From positions 1-57,779 of the forward strand of contig JAENRP010000265.1 of assembly GCA_024741835.1 (NCBI GenBank): 57,779 nucleotides of DNA, written 5' to 3'. Each line of letters starts with the position of its first letter. Positions within the stretch are counted from its first letter, which is position 1. Made by a program: the position numbers and the translations under genes. The notes below the pieces were generated by a model. That model was not told the origin of the DNA. It did not search any database and saw only the letters and a list, made by a program, of their open reading frames with translations. The DNA comes from Diplocarpon mali (taxonomy: Eukaryota; Ascomycota; Leotiomycetes; Helotiales; Drepanopezizaceae). Positions 12,550-22,770 of the stretch are shown piece after piece.

Positions 12550-13970
12550 TGATAAAATTCTCTTATTTGACTTGCGGGCTAGGCTCACGAGTCGAGTCCT
12601 TTTAAAGTAATATATCGATAGATAACTAACTTTGTTTTCTACCCACTTATTAATATCTATTTCATCTTCTTTAATTAAATTAAAGGGGTAGAGACGAGTT
12701 CTTTTTAAAAGGCTATTAGCAGCAGTATTTTTCATTCTTAAAATATATTTAACTTCAAAGTCTATTAGTCTTATTTAAGTAATCCATTTTATTAGCAAAG
12801 CTCTTAATAGGTCGCTTGCAGCTCTATTTAGTTGTTCTACTAGCACTTTAGCATTAGTTTTAAAGATGAAGTAAGTGCTATAAAGGTTGCTTCTTATCTT
12901 TTTTATTGCCTTTAAGGCGCCTTTGCATTCCTATTTAATAGCATTATACTTTATCTCTACTAGATTCTAAAGACCACTTTTAAAGTGAGCTAGATGTCTT
13001 TTCTATTAGCTATTAGCTTATTAAAGGATAGTACCCTATTTGATTAAGCTTGCGTCAACTATTAGTATAATTAGCTTAGCGTCGGCTCTATAGTCTATTT
13101 TAATCAGATATAGTACTTTAAGCAACGCTTGCTTCAGTTGTCTTATAGCCTCTATTTAGGGTTCCTCCTATTGAAACTCAGCCCCTTTCTAAAATAAGGA
13201 GTAAATAGGTGCTGCCTTTTTAGCAAAATCCTTAATCCAAATGCGATAGTATACTATAACTCTAATAAACGCGCGAGCTTCTGCCATATTATTATACCTC
13301 TTCTATTTATCGATTTTAAGTACTTTAGCCCTTTAAGGACTTCGGCTATTAGAATCAGTAATGAAACTAATAATTTCCATTAATAAAAGATAGTATTATA
13401 ACTTTGGACTAACTATTGCTCCTACCCTTTCGAATCGTATAAGCACTTAGTCTAGGTTCTAAATATATTCTATTATAAATTATTATATACTAAGGAGAAC
13501 TTCTTTATAATTATAAAATGATCTTAATCCTTTTACTCTTATATCATCTATATAAGAGAGCGCAATATTAAGTATATAATCTACTAGTATCTTATAGATT
13601 ACTTAGATAAATTAAGCGATCGAATTTATAGCCCCTTAAGGTAATCTTATTATTTAAAGTAGCCTAAGAGGGGTTTGAATTACTATTATATCTCTTGATT
13701 TAATATTAAGAATAAATTGATTATATCTAAAGAAGAAGTTAATAAGAGAGCTGCAGGTTAATCCTGCGAATTCATTTAAGAACTTATCCACATTTGGAGG
13801 AACGTTAGCGTCTTTAATAGTTACTTAGTTTATCTTTACTACTATTATTATTAATCTATAAGTTCCCTTCTCCTTTTTAGCAATTAAGAACCATTTGTTC
13901 TTATAAGGGCTATTATAGAACTTGAGAATACCTTACTTTAGCCTATCCTTTAATATTTCAATTACCTTTT
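12550..13970 (-). pseudogene. gypsy reverse transcriptase / RNase H remnant
   Basis: The minus-strand frame contains the RT landmarks in order: YNSPYKNKWFLIAKK, VTIKDANVPPNVDKFLNEF, FRYNQFILNIKSRD and the catalytic box ALSYIDDIRVKG at about 13530-13560. The YIDD box is intact although surrounding Gln/Trp codons are stops. RNase H follows at about 12.75-13.1 kb. The connection ends in KNTAANSLLKR (about 12.7 kb), matching the 'K-N-x-x-A-D-x-L-S-R' connector typical of Ty3/gypsy. The enzyme copies element RNA to DNA. Confidence 0.8.
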
Positions 13971-14949
13971 CTTAAAGAGCTTTAGGAACCTTGAATGTTT
14001 TCTCTTACTAAGCTTCGTAAGGTATTGTTTTAATCTTAATATAAGGCGTGACTTCTTTTCGAATCTAACTTAGTTCTGTCTAATCAAAAGCTAAGGCGTC
14101 CTCTCGATTTATCAAGGTTTTATAAAGGAGTTCGCATTCTTGCTCTATTAAGTCATCTCCAATTTTCAATATATCGAAACGTTCTTTTATTAGCCGATAT
14201 CTAATAGGTTTATTAGAAAATCTGCTTATAATAAACTTATCGAATTTGCCACTTAGCTTTAAAGGTCGACGCTTCTTATCTTATTCAAACTAATCATCCA
14301 GTCCTCTAGGCTTTAAGCCGTTAGAGATTCCCTAATCCACTAGTTGTACTTTATTAGCTTTGCTTTTATATATAGTTCGAATCTTAGCTAGTACTATGCT
14401 TTTCTACCTCTTTCCTTTTTTATTAAATCCTATAAAATAGTCCGAATTTTCTTTTTTAAAAACAAATAAAAGATTTTCTAAATCGTTAATTTAAAGTGCG
14501 TAAATAGAAATATTATTAGTAATTTTATTGTTTTTCACTCGCGGGTCTAGCTTATAAGTGGTTTTTAGGTTTTTTAAAATAATTAGTAAATTATCGAAAT
14601 TTATAAAACGAACCCTCTTTTCTATTATATTTTTCTTTTTTCTTAATTATTAATCTGATAAAATGCCAATTGTACTATTTTTCAAAATTCCAGATTTGAC
14701 TCTTAGTCTAGGACCGCGAGTCAAATCGCTATTGTTTAAAATTAGCAAACTCACCTTTCTTTTACTATAACTCCTCGCTAAGTGCCTTCCTTTACTAGTA
14801 TTAAGCTTAGCCCTTATACTAGCTAATCGTTTCCCGAAACCTTATTTTAGAATTCGGCTATATCTCTTATAATAACCATTTATCCTTTTAAAGATCGATC
14901 TGTATTCTAAAGACTAGCTTTTATAAGACTATCTTTAAGATAGTTAAAT

Positions 14950-15300
14950 ATTAGCTAAGATTCTAAAATAAAGGGCATTCTTAAAAGAATATCATTTGAA
15001 GAATTCTCTATCATTAGAAAGTTAGTATAATTAACGATTCCTCTAATTTTAACCTTTACGTTTTTCACCTATCTATTAAAATTGTATTTCGATTTAAAGA
15101 TAGTCGAATAAATAAGGAGTCGATTGCTAACAATTATCAATTGAGCTATTTTTGCCACTTTTCTAATTATTATATTAACTTCTGAACCACAATTAATCAA
15201 AGCCTTTACTTTAACTAATTCTTCTATAAAACAAATAATAATAGGGCTTTTTATCGCAACTGCTAAACAATTTCAATTAATATTCTAAAATATTAAAGCT
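14950..15300 (-). pseudogene. gypsy aspartic protease remnant
   Basis: On the minus strand the frame reads VKALINCGSEVNIIIRKV near 15160-15215. The retroviral-type protease active site is normally D-[ST]-G. Here it appears as N-C-G, and an Asp to Asn change is what RIP (G to A) produces. The protease would cleave the Gag-Pol polyprotein. It sits between the zinc-knuckle region and RT, as expected for Ty3/gypsy. Catalytically dead as it stands. Confidence 0.6.
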
Positions 15301-15899
15301 ATTACTATAATATTATAGTACCTTTAGGTTCCTTTATCTTCTATAATTTAAAGACATTTGATTAAGGCTAAGTGCTTCTTAAAGTTCTTTTATATTACAA
15401 TTTCCATTTCCTTATTATTATTCAAATCTTTAAAGGCAACTGGGATATGCTTTCCTAGCACTTTATTAAAGCGTTTAATTAAATTAAATAGGTCTTTGAA
15501 CGTGAGGTTAATTTGCTAAGCTATAATATTCTCTACGGCTTTCTCTATTGCGGTTAAACTGGCGTATTTATTAATGAATTTTTCCTATTTCAATATCTGT
15601 CTCTTTCGCTTAAGGTCAAGGGTCTATATAATAACTTCGACTTCTTAATCTTTAAGCTTAAAGCCATCTTTATCTATTATATCTCTAATCAATTCGTCTA
15701 CTATATTAGCTTTATCCTCGTTTACTATAGTTTTAAATTATTAAGTATCTTTTAGTATTTAAACTCTATATTAAGATTCCTAAGTTATATATATTGATTT
15801 CTAGACTTTGGCTAATTTTATTAGTATTAAGGGAGTAGTAGATCTAAAAGGACGCTAAGTATTCTAAGGGTTTCTAAATACAAAAGCAGCATTAATATT

Positions 15900-17336
15900 A
15901 GCAGATATATTATTATTAACCTATCCTAAGATAGAAATACCTTTAACTTCTATAGCTGTTTAATTAGAAGCTAGGTCCTTAAGAACTCCCTTAGGTAGGT
16001 TGCTAGTTGGACCTATATATATATAAGTTGGAATTTTAGCGTTTATATCTATAATACGCTATCGTTCGACTAAATTCTCGTCCTATTTTATACTATATAT
16101 TATTATTCGAATAGTTTATAACTATAAGCGATTCTAGTACTTTTTAATAAGGATAGCTTCTGGCCTAGGATCTTTAATATAAAGCATCCCATACTTATTA
16201 ATATATATAACCCTAGTGTTAATAAAACGATAGAAAAGAGGGCAATCGTTGCAATACTTATATAAAGCGCAATTGGGTTCTTTATTATTGTAAAAGTTGC
16301 AGGTTAGTCGCCTTCTATTGCTATTCCCTTAATACCCTATAGTATTAATATTAGCAGAATGCTAATTAGGATTAATTTCTCCTTCTTTAATCAACTGTTA
16401 AGTTCTTATATTAGCTGGTTATTCCGAATAATAAGAAGCAGGAGTCTGGTAATAGGAACTACTATATTAGCTTATAGTAGTCGAGTTTTACCTATTACTA
16501 AATTAGGGAATATGCTGTTTTTCTTATAAAAGATTATTAATCCTAGTTTCTAAGCTCTAGATTTAGAGTTTTACAAATTAGGTCTTAAGTTCCTTAATTC
16601 TAAGGTTGGATCTCACTCTTAGGTCGGGCCTGCGAGTAAAAGGTATAACTACTAGGTTCTTCTTTACCTCCTCTATAACTTCCAGAGCTTTTAAGTGTTC
16701 TTGGACTAGATTCTTAAGGTCTTTAGTATAAGAGGGAATAGGGGCTTTTTCCTACTCTATAGCATTAATGGTTCTTTTACTAAGATCTGACTTCAAAGCG
16801 AAGGCCGAGAATTCCTCGAATAAGGCGAAGGTTATAAGGTCTTGCTTATCGATTTTAAAATGCTTAATGATCTTATTTCGAAGGCTAGTAGGTAATCTAA
16901 GTAAGAAAAGACGGCCTCTTTCAACTTCGCTAAGTATTTTCTAGCTAATTAAGGTGTTTAATATATAAGTAAAAGTCCGATAGTAGTTCTTAAGTTCCTT
17001 AGCAGTACAAGTGATTAGAACAAATTCCTTTAAGAAAGCTAGGGTATTGCGAATCTACTATCTGTCAAATTCTCGGAATTCAGATTTAAGGGCCTTGATA
17101 AGGAGTTCCTATAAACTATAAGTTTTCCATTTGAAGAGGGACTTAATAATATCCTTACTTATATAATCATAGTAGTAAGGAAGTTGAGAAATTATATCCT
17201 CTTATATAATACTAAAATCGTAATAAGTTTCCTTATATTGCTTAAGGAAATCAGTAATATTAGCGCTTATAAAGTAAGGAGCGCTAGGGGAACTAGGAAG
17301 GGGAAAGTGACTAATAATAGCCTTAAATGCGGCCAT
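15900..17336 (-). pseudogene. gypsy gag remnant with zinc-knuckle-like Cys cluster
   Basis: Starts with ATG at 17336 on the minus strand (MAAFKAIISHFPLPSS). A long helical Gag-like frame follows, interrupted by TAG/TAA at former Gln/Trp codons; it includes segments such as LKEFVLITCTAKELKNYY. A Cys-rich segment near 16230-16320 (CNFYNNKEPNCALYKYCNDC) corresponds to the nucleic-acid-binding zinc knuckle region. Gag would form the particle and bind the element RNA. A palindromic repeat at 16613-16638 reads in frame as FTRRPDLRVRS. The downstream limit is approximate because the frame fades into the protease region. Confidence 0.65.
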
Positions 17337-18318
17337 TATCGTTTTATATTAACCGTTTAAGTTGATAGAATCTATAAGGGGTAAAAGGGAAGCTTCGATA
17401 TTGCGAGATTGATTACTAAAAGGAGTACTTTAAAATTCAAAAGGGTTTAAAGAACGTTTAAAATCCGAGTCAATCTCAAAGTAACTAAGATAAGTTTGAA
17501 AAGATTTAGATAAAGGGTTAATAAAAAGTTTAAAATTGTTATTATTTTTAATATTTTCTAATATTAATATTGAAAAAGTAAGTAGTAGTCTTAAGTTATT
17601 TAAAGATATCTTTTTATCCTCTTACTTATAGGCTAAGCCTAGGAGTAGAATTCCGAATTCCGCTAAAAGTTTAATCTAAGTTTGCTAAAAGATTCTAAGT
17701 AGGTACTAAATAGCTAATAGGAGCGTTATAACTAATCGTAATAAGATAAGGTTTACTTAATTAAGGACTAATTTCTAAAATAAAGTTTATATCTAAGATT
17801 CTTCTTAGCCTTTAGACTAATTCCTATTAGTCCTTAGAATAAAGGGGTCTTTAGAGACGATTTTAAGGCAATTTTTAAAGTTCTATCTAGCTAAGGCGGC
17901 TAAATTATTAGATTCGGATTTCTAAGGATTCTATAAAGACACTTTTAATTAGAGTTTGCGCTTAGTATTACTCGAGTACTTAAAACCACTGCTATTAGAG
18001 ATTGCTATTATAGGGTTTATCAAACTTTTCATATTAAAAAGTCGAAAATTCCAAGAATCTCAGAGTTAAGGAAGAAAATAGGGGTTTTTAAAGCAGAGCC
18101 GAAAAGGGAAAATCTAAGGTTATTAATAGTTGCTAAACGAAAATCGATAGTTCTAAGTAACTAGGCGATTAAGGATAAGGGTTTTAGAGTTAATCAAAAT
18201 GCTATAAGTGTTTTAAAGACATATTTTAAAGGCCGGTCTCTTATCTACAAATCAAGAGATTAATAAGGTCGTATAAGGACGGAAATCTTAAGAAATCAGT
18301 CCCTGCGTAGGTTACTAA

Positions 18319-18564
18319 TATAAAATAGAAGGGAGATAATATAAGAATAGGCCTAAGGGAAGACCTAAAAAACAAGAGGAGGAAGCACTATAAGCGGGCT
18401 CTCTTAGATAAGATATTAGGAATAAGTCCTAAGTATAGGGTATATTCAGTACTATAGCGATACGCGCTATCTCTATATATAAAAGATGGCCCTTTTATCC
18501 TCCTACCATCCTGCGTCGATCATATGATATATGTCATAAGACCTATCCATCTTAGGTCTCTATA
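18319..18564 (-). repeat. 5' LTR of the gypsy element
   Basis: Partner of the repeat at 2849-3094, same orientation and length. Immediately inside it on the minus strand the sequence reads TTAGTAACCTACGC, where a tRNA primer-binding site (normally starting TGG) is expected; the TGG would have become TAG through RIP. The gag start codon lies about 980 bp further in. Right flank CTAT is the target-site duplication. Confidence 0.88.
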
Positions 18565-21540
18565 CTATCGAAATAGTAAGCTGTTCCTATTTAATAAGAA
18601 GGAAATTTGCACTATCGATAATAATATATATATTAATAAGGAATAGCCTTCTATTGACTCCTCTAGTTACGTAAGTGGATATGCTCTCCTAGCTACTATT
18701 GAGAATAAACCTCTTAATATTAAGCTCTAGTACTATCGATTAGGCTACGCTGGCCTATAAACGGTCAGAAAGACCTAATCTGCTATTACTAATATATAAA
18801 TTAAGGAAATAAAATTAAGGAAGATGCGAATTTGCGCTCCTTGCGAGAAAGGCAGACCTTTCTAATACGTTAATAAACGTTTAGCTCGCCCTCGACCTAT
18901 AAAGGCACTTGATAAGCTATATATCGACGTAGTTTATCTAAAGCTAACTGGCCTTAATAGCTATAAATACGCTTCTATCTTCACTTAGGCAGTTATAATA
19001 GCTAAGTAAGGATAGACTTATATAAATAAATCTAATGCCTTTAAGGCAAATAAGAAAATGATCAGCCTCTTATAAACTTAGTATAATTGTATAATTAAGT
19101 AGTAGAGAACTAATAGAGGCAAGGAGTACTCTCTTATATAGATATAAATACTTATAGAAAACCTTAGTATGATTTTAAAGGAATCTATTCTATATATACT
19201 AGAATAAGATAGTAGATCGGAACGATTAATTTGCATACTAATAGAAAAGTTGCAAATAGCTATAATTGACTAAAATATCCCCTCCTTTCTTTAGCCTTAC
19301 CTCCTTTTTTTAGTAATATATATTACTAATCTTACCGCCTCTAATATTCTAAGTGGCAAGACTCTATATAAGGTCTTTTAGGATAATATCAAGCCTGATA
19401 AGCCTTATACTTCCTTAGTTAAGCATCTTTAAGTACTAGGCTATCGCATTTACGTACTTATTAAGAAAGAAAAGCGAACTCAAAGTAATAAACTCGCTTT
19501 AAGAGTAGAAGTAGGTACTCTTATCGGATTTGATAGTAAAAGTATCTATTAGATTTATATACTATTGCAAATAGGTAAAAAGATTATTTAATCATCTTAC
19601 ATTCGATTTAATAAAGATGGCCTAATTATAGAGCCGCAATTAAAGGGTGATTTGACTCCCGGTCCAGGACTATAAGTTAATACTGACTCTTACGATAATT
19701 TCACTCCTAGGCTAGGACCGGGAGTCAATTCTGATTTAAGAGAAGCTAATGAAGCTGACCTTCCAACTTTAAGAAAGAGAGGAAGACCTCCTAGTTCAAA
19801 GAACAAGGCTTACCCTTAGCCTTCTAAGAAGAGAGCTACTCGCTTAACTTATACTCTTAGATTTAAAGCTAATAACTCTAATAATAAGGAAGCCTATTTA
19901 AGCGCCTTCTATATGGCCTTACTCGACTCTCTTTATCTAAATGACCTGAAAACAGTCGAATAAGCCCTCTTTCGCGCTAACGCTAATAAATAGCGATCTG
20001 CGATCAACTTTAAGTATAATTCCTTTGCTTATAAAAATATATAAGTAGTAGTAAAACGCTTAAAACTTTTTAAAGACGATAAAGTACTTAGATTAAGACT
20101 TGTCTTTAAAATAAAAAGAGATTAAAATAGGGAAATCTCCCGATAGAAGGTCAGATTTGTTATATAAGGCTATATATAATAATAAGGTCGAGATTATAAC
20201 TAGACTTTTGCTAAAGTATGCAAATCTACAGTCTAGAAGATTGTAATTGCGCTTATAGCATTATACAACTTTAAGCTAAATCAGTTCGATATTAAGATAG
20301 CTTTCCTTAATTCAAAAGCTGACTCTAATATCTATATTAAATTACCTCTTAGATATACTTAAGATAAGGTCGTTCTTTTACCTTAAGAATACTATCTTAA
20401 GCTTCTTAAGGCCTTATATAGCTTAAAGCAATCTCTATAACTATAGTAAGAAAAGCTACGGTCTAAGCTGCAAAAGCTCGATTTTCAACCTCTTAATACT
20501 AACAATTGCGTATATATTAACCGCGCCTCTTAGATTCTTATTATTACCTATATTAACGACTTCCTTATAATAGCAAAGAAAGGTAATATATATAATAAGT
20601 TTAAAAGAGATCTTCGCAACCTCTTTAAGATTATAGGTAGCGAACTGGCTAACTACTTCTTAGAAGTACATATAGTTAAAGATCGATAAAATAGAACGAT
20701 TTTACTTTATTAAAACGCCTACGTTAATAAGGTTCTTAAACGTTTTTATATAACTAATTGCAAAAGCGTACTAACGCCTTTTGCTAATAGCTATAAAGTT
20801 CATATGGTCAAATTTGAAGGCCAAGCCACTTTATAAGAAGTAAAGCTATACTAAGAGATCTATAGTTCTCTATAGTACCTTGCGTACTATACGCGTTAGG
20901 ATATACTATACTATTGCTCCATTCTTAGCAAATTCCTTATTAACCCTTTGCTATAATATATAGCAGCTTTAAAACGAGTTTTATAATACTTATAGGGAAT
21001 GCGATTCTATTATACTACCTTTAAAAGCAAAACAACTGACCTAGAGCTTTAGAAATTGTATAGCTACTGCAATTCTGACTAAGTAGGTGATAGAGGAAGT
21101 AGAGCCTCCTATTCTAAGGCCGTCTTCTTCCTTAATAATAGTATAATTACCGCCTCCTCTAAGCAATAAACTATTATCGCTCTCTTATCTATAGAAGTAG
21201 AGTATATCGCTATATGCAAATTCGTATAAAAAGCCTTTTAAATACGCCAGGTACTTAAGGAAATAGGCTACGCTAGCGATAATGCTACTAAAGTCGAGAT
21301 GATCTGCGATAACTAAGGAGCCCTTTATCTTACCGAAAACCCCGAATATCACTAGAGAACGAAGCATATTAATATCAAGTTCTATTATATTTAATAAGAG
21401 CTTCGGAAAGGCCATTTGGACCTCTAGTATACGAATACTAAAGATAACGCCGCCGATAGACTTACTAAAAGCTTAAATAGCTCTAACCACGCCGCCTTTA
21501 TCAAATTATTAAATATAAAGGTTTTGCACTTCGATTAAAG
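18565..21540 (+). mobile_element. Ty1/copia element, 3' part (integrase, RT, RNase H), RIP-damaged
   Basis: Plus-strand landmarks in copia order. The GAG-pre-integrase YYRLGYAGL is at about 18735. The integrase zone CAPCEKGRPF with RPIKALDKLYIDVVYLKL is at 18835-18945. RT NQFDIKIAFLNSKA is at 20279-20320 and YINDFLII at 20549-20573; the usual YVDD has become Y-I-N-D. RNase H includes ASYSKAVFFLNNSIITASSK, then IEVEYIA, at 21060-21215. Integrase precedes RT, which defines Ty1/copia. Many CAA/CAG codons are now stops. The segment continues in frame from the half ending at 2848. Two palindromes (19653-19727) lie in the integrase-RT linker. Confidence 0.85.
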
Positions 21541-21611
21541 GGTGATTTTTTTTACACCTCTATTATAAGGTGATTTTTTTTTGCACTTCTATTAAGGGGT
21601 GATTTTTTTTA
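21526..21611 (+). repeat. three tandem copies of a ~28 bp unit at the end of the copia pol
   Basis: The unit is approximately CACTTCTATTAAGGGGTGAT followed by a run of T. It repeats three times with small differences just after the RNase H frame and ends in a palindromic element at 21611-21636. The purine-rich AAGGGGTGA core resembles a polypurine tract, the primer for plus-strand synthesis, so this may be an amplified PPT region; that role is inference. Confidence 0.6.
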
Positions 21612-21825
21612 CTCCTAGGCCGGGCCCGCGAGTTGATTTTGACTTACTAAAGGGTGGATTTCCTACTCTAGAGTAGAGCGCGCTAGCGAACTCTACTCTA
21701 TTTCCAATATCTATAGGTTGATTTTTCATACGAAACTGTAAATTATAACAAAAGTTATAACGTTATATATATTGCTAGCGAGTACCTTTAAAGGTCTCCC
21801 TAGAGGGGTATATTATAAGTATACC

Positions 21826-22059
21826 TGTTATATATTTATTATATGATCTATCATATAATATATTATATATATAATATATCATATGACTTGCTATATGACT
21901 TAGCGGCTTCGCTAAGAAGCCCGCTTACCTTAAGTAGCTCCTAGTTAGAGAGCTCTTATGAATCAAGACACCTAATATCGTCGTTTGTACCTCATACTTC
22001 TTCGTGCCCTCTCTTCTAGTTTACTATCAAGTTCACTATCAGAGAACCTCCTTACTACA
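21826..22059 (+). repeat. candidate 3' LTR of the copia element
   Basis: A 234 bp segment that begins TGTTATATATTT and ends CTTACTACA, so it has TG...CA ends. It lies downstream of the copia RNase H and at the border of the AT-rich block. Its 5' part holds a 35 bp AT palindrome (21851-21885); its 3' part retains CpA and is less mutated than the pol region. No second copy exists in the window and no clear flanking duplication was seen, so the assignment rests on position and end bases. Confidence 0.45.
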
Positions 22060-22060
22060 A

Positions 22061-22141
22061 TATATACATATATATATATATACAAATATACATTTACATA
22101 TACATATATATATATATACATATATATATACATATATATAA
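22061..22141. repeat. (TA)n / TATACA microsatellite
   Basis: About 80 bp made of TA and TACA units at the border between the transposon block and genic DNA. Simple repeat; no function inferred. Confidence 0.9.
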
Positions 22142-22770
22142 CCTGGAGAATATATACATTGGAAATTCGGACGAGCTAGGAAAATCAGACGTAGGAGATG
22201 AAACAAAACAACTGAATCAGAAATAGAACCAAGTGAGAAATATTCCAGGAAAAATATCAAAAATCCAACCCAGACACAGAGCCGGGCTGGACAGGGCCGT
22301 TGCGGCGCGACGCGGATCGCGCGCGACTTCCGGCCCCCCAAGGTCCGGCGGCTCCCCTTCCGGCGAGGACATACCGTCGTGCGCCCGCCCGGCTGACGGC
22401 GCTGGCTGAGATGAGCGCGTCGGGTCGGGTCGGGTCGGGTCGGATGGGATGTCTCTGCCCTTTATAAAGTCCTGCAGCCGTCCAGGCCACTCGCAGAACA
22501 TCTCACCACCACCATCCCACCCCCGCCATCCGTGATGGGCACCCCGAGGACATCATGAATCAGACCAGCACAATCGAGACATCTATTGCAACCTAACCCA
22601 CCGACCCGGGACGCGCGCCCGCTCACCTGGCCATCCTACCAACCTTTGTCCAGTCCATCTACATTCTGCCGCCGAGGACCCCGACTGACAGCCAAAGCCC
22701 CCAACTCACTACCCAGCTCCGGCACGGCACCGGCGTGCAACGGCCAACACACACACGCCCGCCCCCTCAC
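22142..22770. other. border region, no gene; short tandem repeats
   Basis: Composition climbs from AT-rich to GC-rich. It contains about five copies of CGGGT (22419-22443) and a short AC run (22746-22757). It probably includes the 3' untranslated region of the minus-strand gene ending at 22771. Long open frames here on both strands follow from GC richness and show no recognisable protein. Confidence 0.6.

Larger units (their letters stand above)
2849..18564 (-). mobile_element. giant nested Ty3/gypsy LTR retrotransposon (15.7 kb), RIP-damaged
   Basis: Two 246 bp direct repeats (2849-3094 and 18319-18564) bound the element, flanked by a 4 bp CTAT duplication (2845-2848 and 18565-18568). On the minus strand the order is gag (ATG at 17336), protease (about 15.2 kb), RT (about 13.3-13.96 kb, YIDDI at 13543-13555), RNase H, integrase (about 11.8-12.45 kb), then two long paralogous ORF remnants B and A. 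This order (RT before integrase) defines Ty3/gypsy. The size is roughly double or more that of usual fungal gypsy elements, because of some 7 kb downstream of integrase. It is nested in a copia element and so is the younger of the two. All frames are broken by RIP, so it is inactive. Confidence 0.85.
2473..21636. repeat. dispersed GC-rich palindromic element, about 20 copies
   Basis: A 25-28 bp near-perfect inverted repeat, typified by CACTCGCAGGCC-x-GGC(C/T)TGCGAGTCA or with CTCCTAG/CTAGGAG arms, recurs across the AT-rich block. Copies are near 2473-2498, 2521-2546, 3295-3320, 3711-3737, 4533-4559, 5767-5789, 5951-5973, 7600-7625, 8484-8510, 9871-9896, 11134-11159, 12568-12595, 14536-14560, 14698-14725, 16613-16638, 17621-17648, 19653-19679, 19702-19727 and 21611-21636. 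A half copy is near 3383-3399. They occur in both the copia and the gypsy element, in coding and leader regions. I saw none right of 22 kb. Confidence 0.85.
1..22060. repeat. AT-rich, RIP-damaged retrotransposon block
   Basis: The whole stretch is dominated by TpA steps with very few CpA or TpG, the footprint of repeat-induced point mutation in Pezizomycotina. Every long frame is broken by TAA/TAG where CAA/CAG is expected, and catalytic Asp codons have become Asn. No intact gene is present. Recognisable content is a copia element split by a gypsy element; both are listed separately. The composition changes abruptly to ordinary genic sequence after about 22.06-22.3 kb. A mitochondrial origin is unlikely because the block runs directly into nuclear genes and consists of LTR retrotransposons. 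Confidence 0.9.

Noticed and set aside
21185..21415. Open minus-strand frame of 76 codons
   Set aside because: Antisense shadow of the copia RNase H region, which reads clearly on the plus strand.
2473..21636. CRISPR-like array of palindromic repeats
   Set aside because: Spacing is irregular (tens of bases to over 2 kb), repeats lie inside transposon reading frames on both strands, and the genome is eukaryotic.
1..22060. AT-rich DNA with GC-rich palindromes resembling mitochondrial GC clusters
   Set aside because: The content is LTR retrotransposons with RIP damage and it joins nuclear intron-containing genes without a break.
22419..22443. CGGGT repeat as a G-quadruplex regulatory element
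   Set aside because: Runs of only three G with regular spacing exist, but nothing else supports regulation; treated as a simple repeat.
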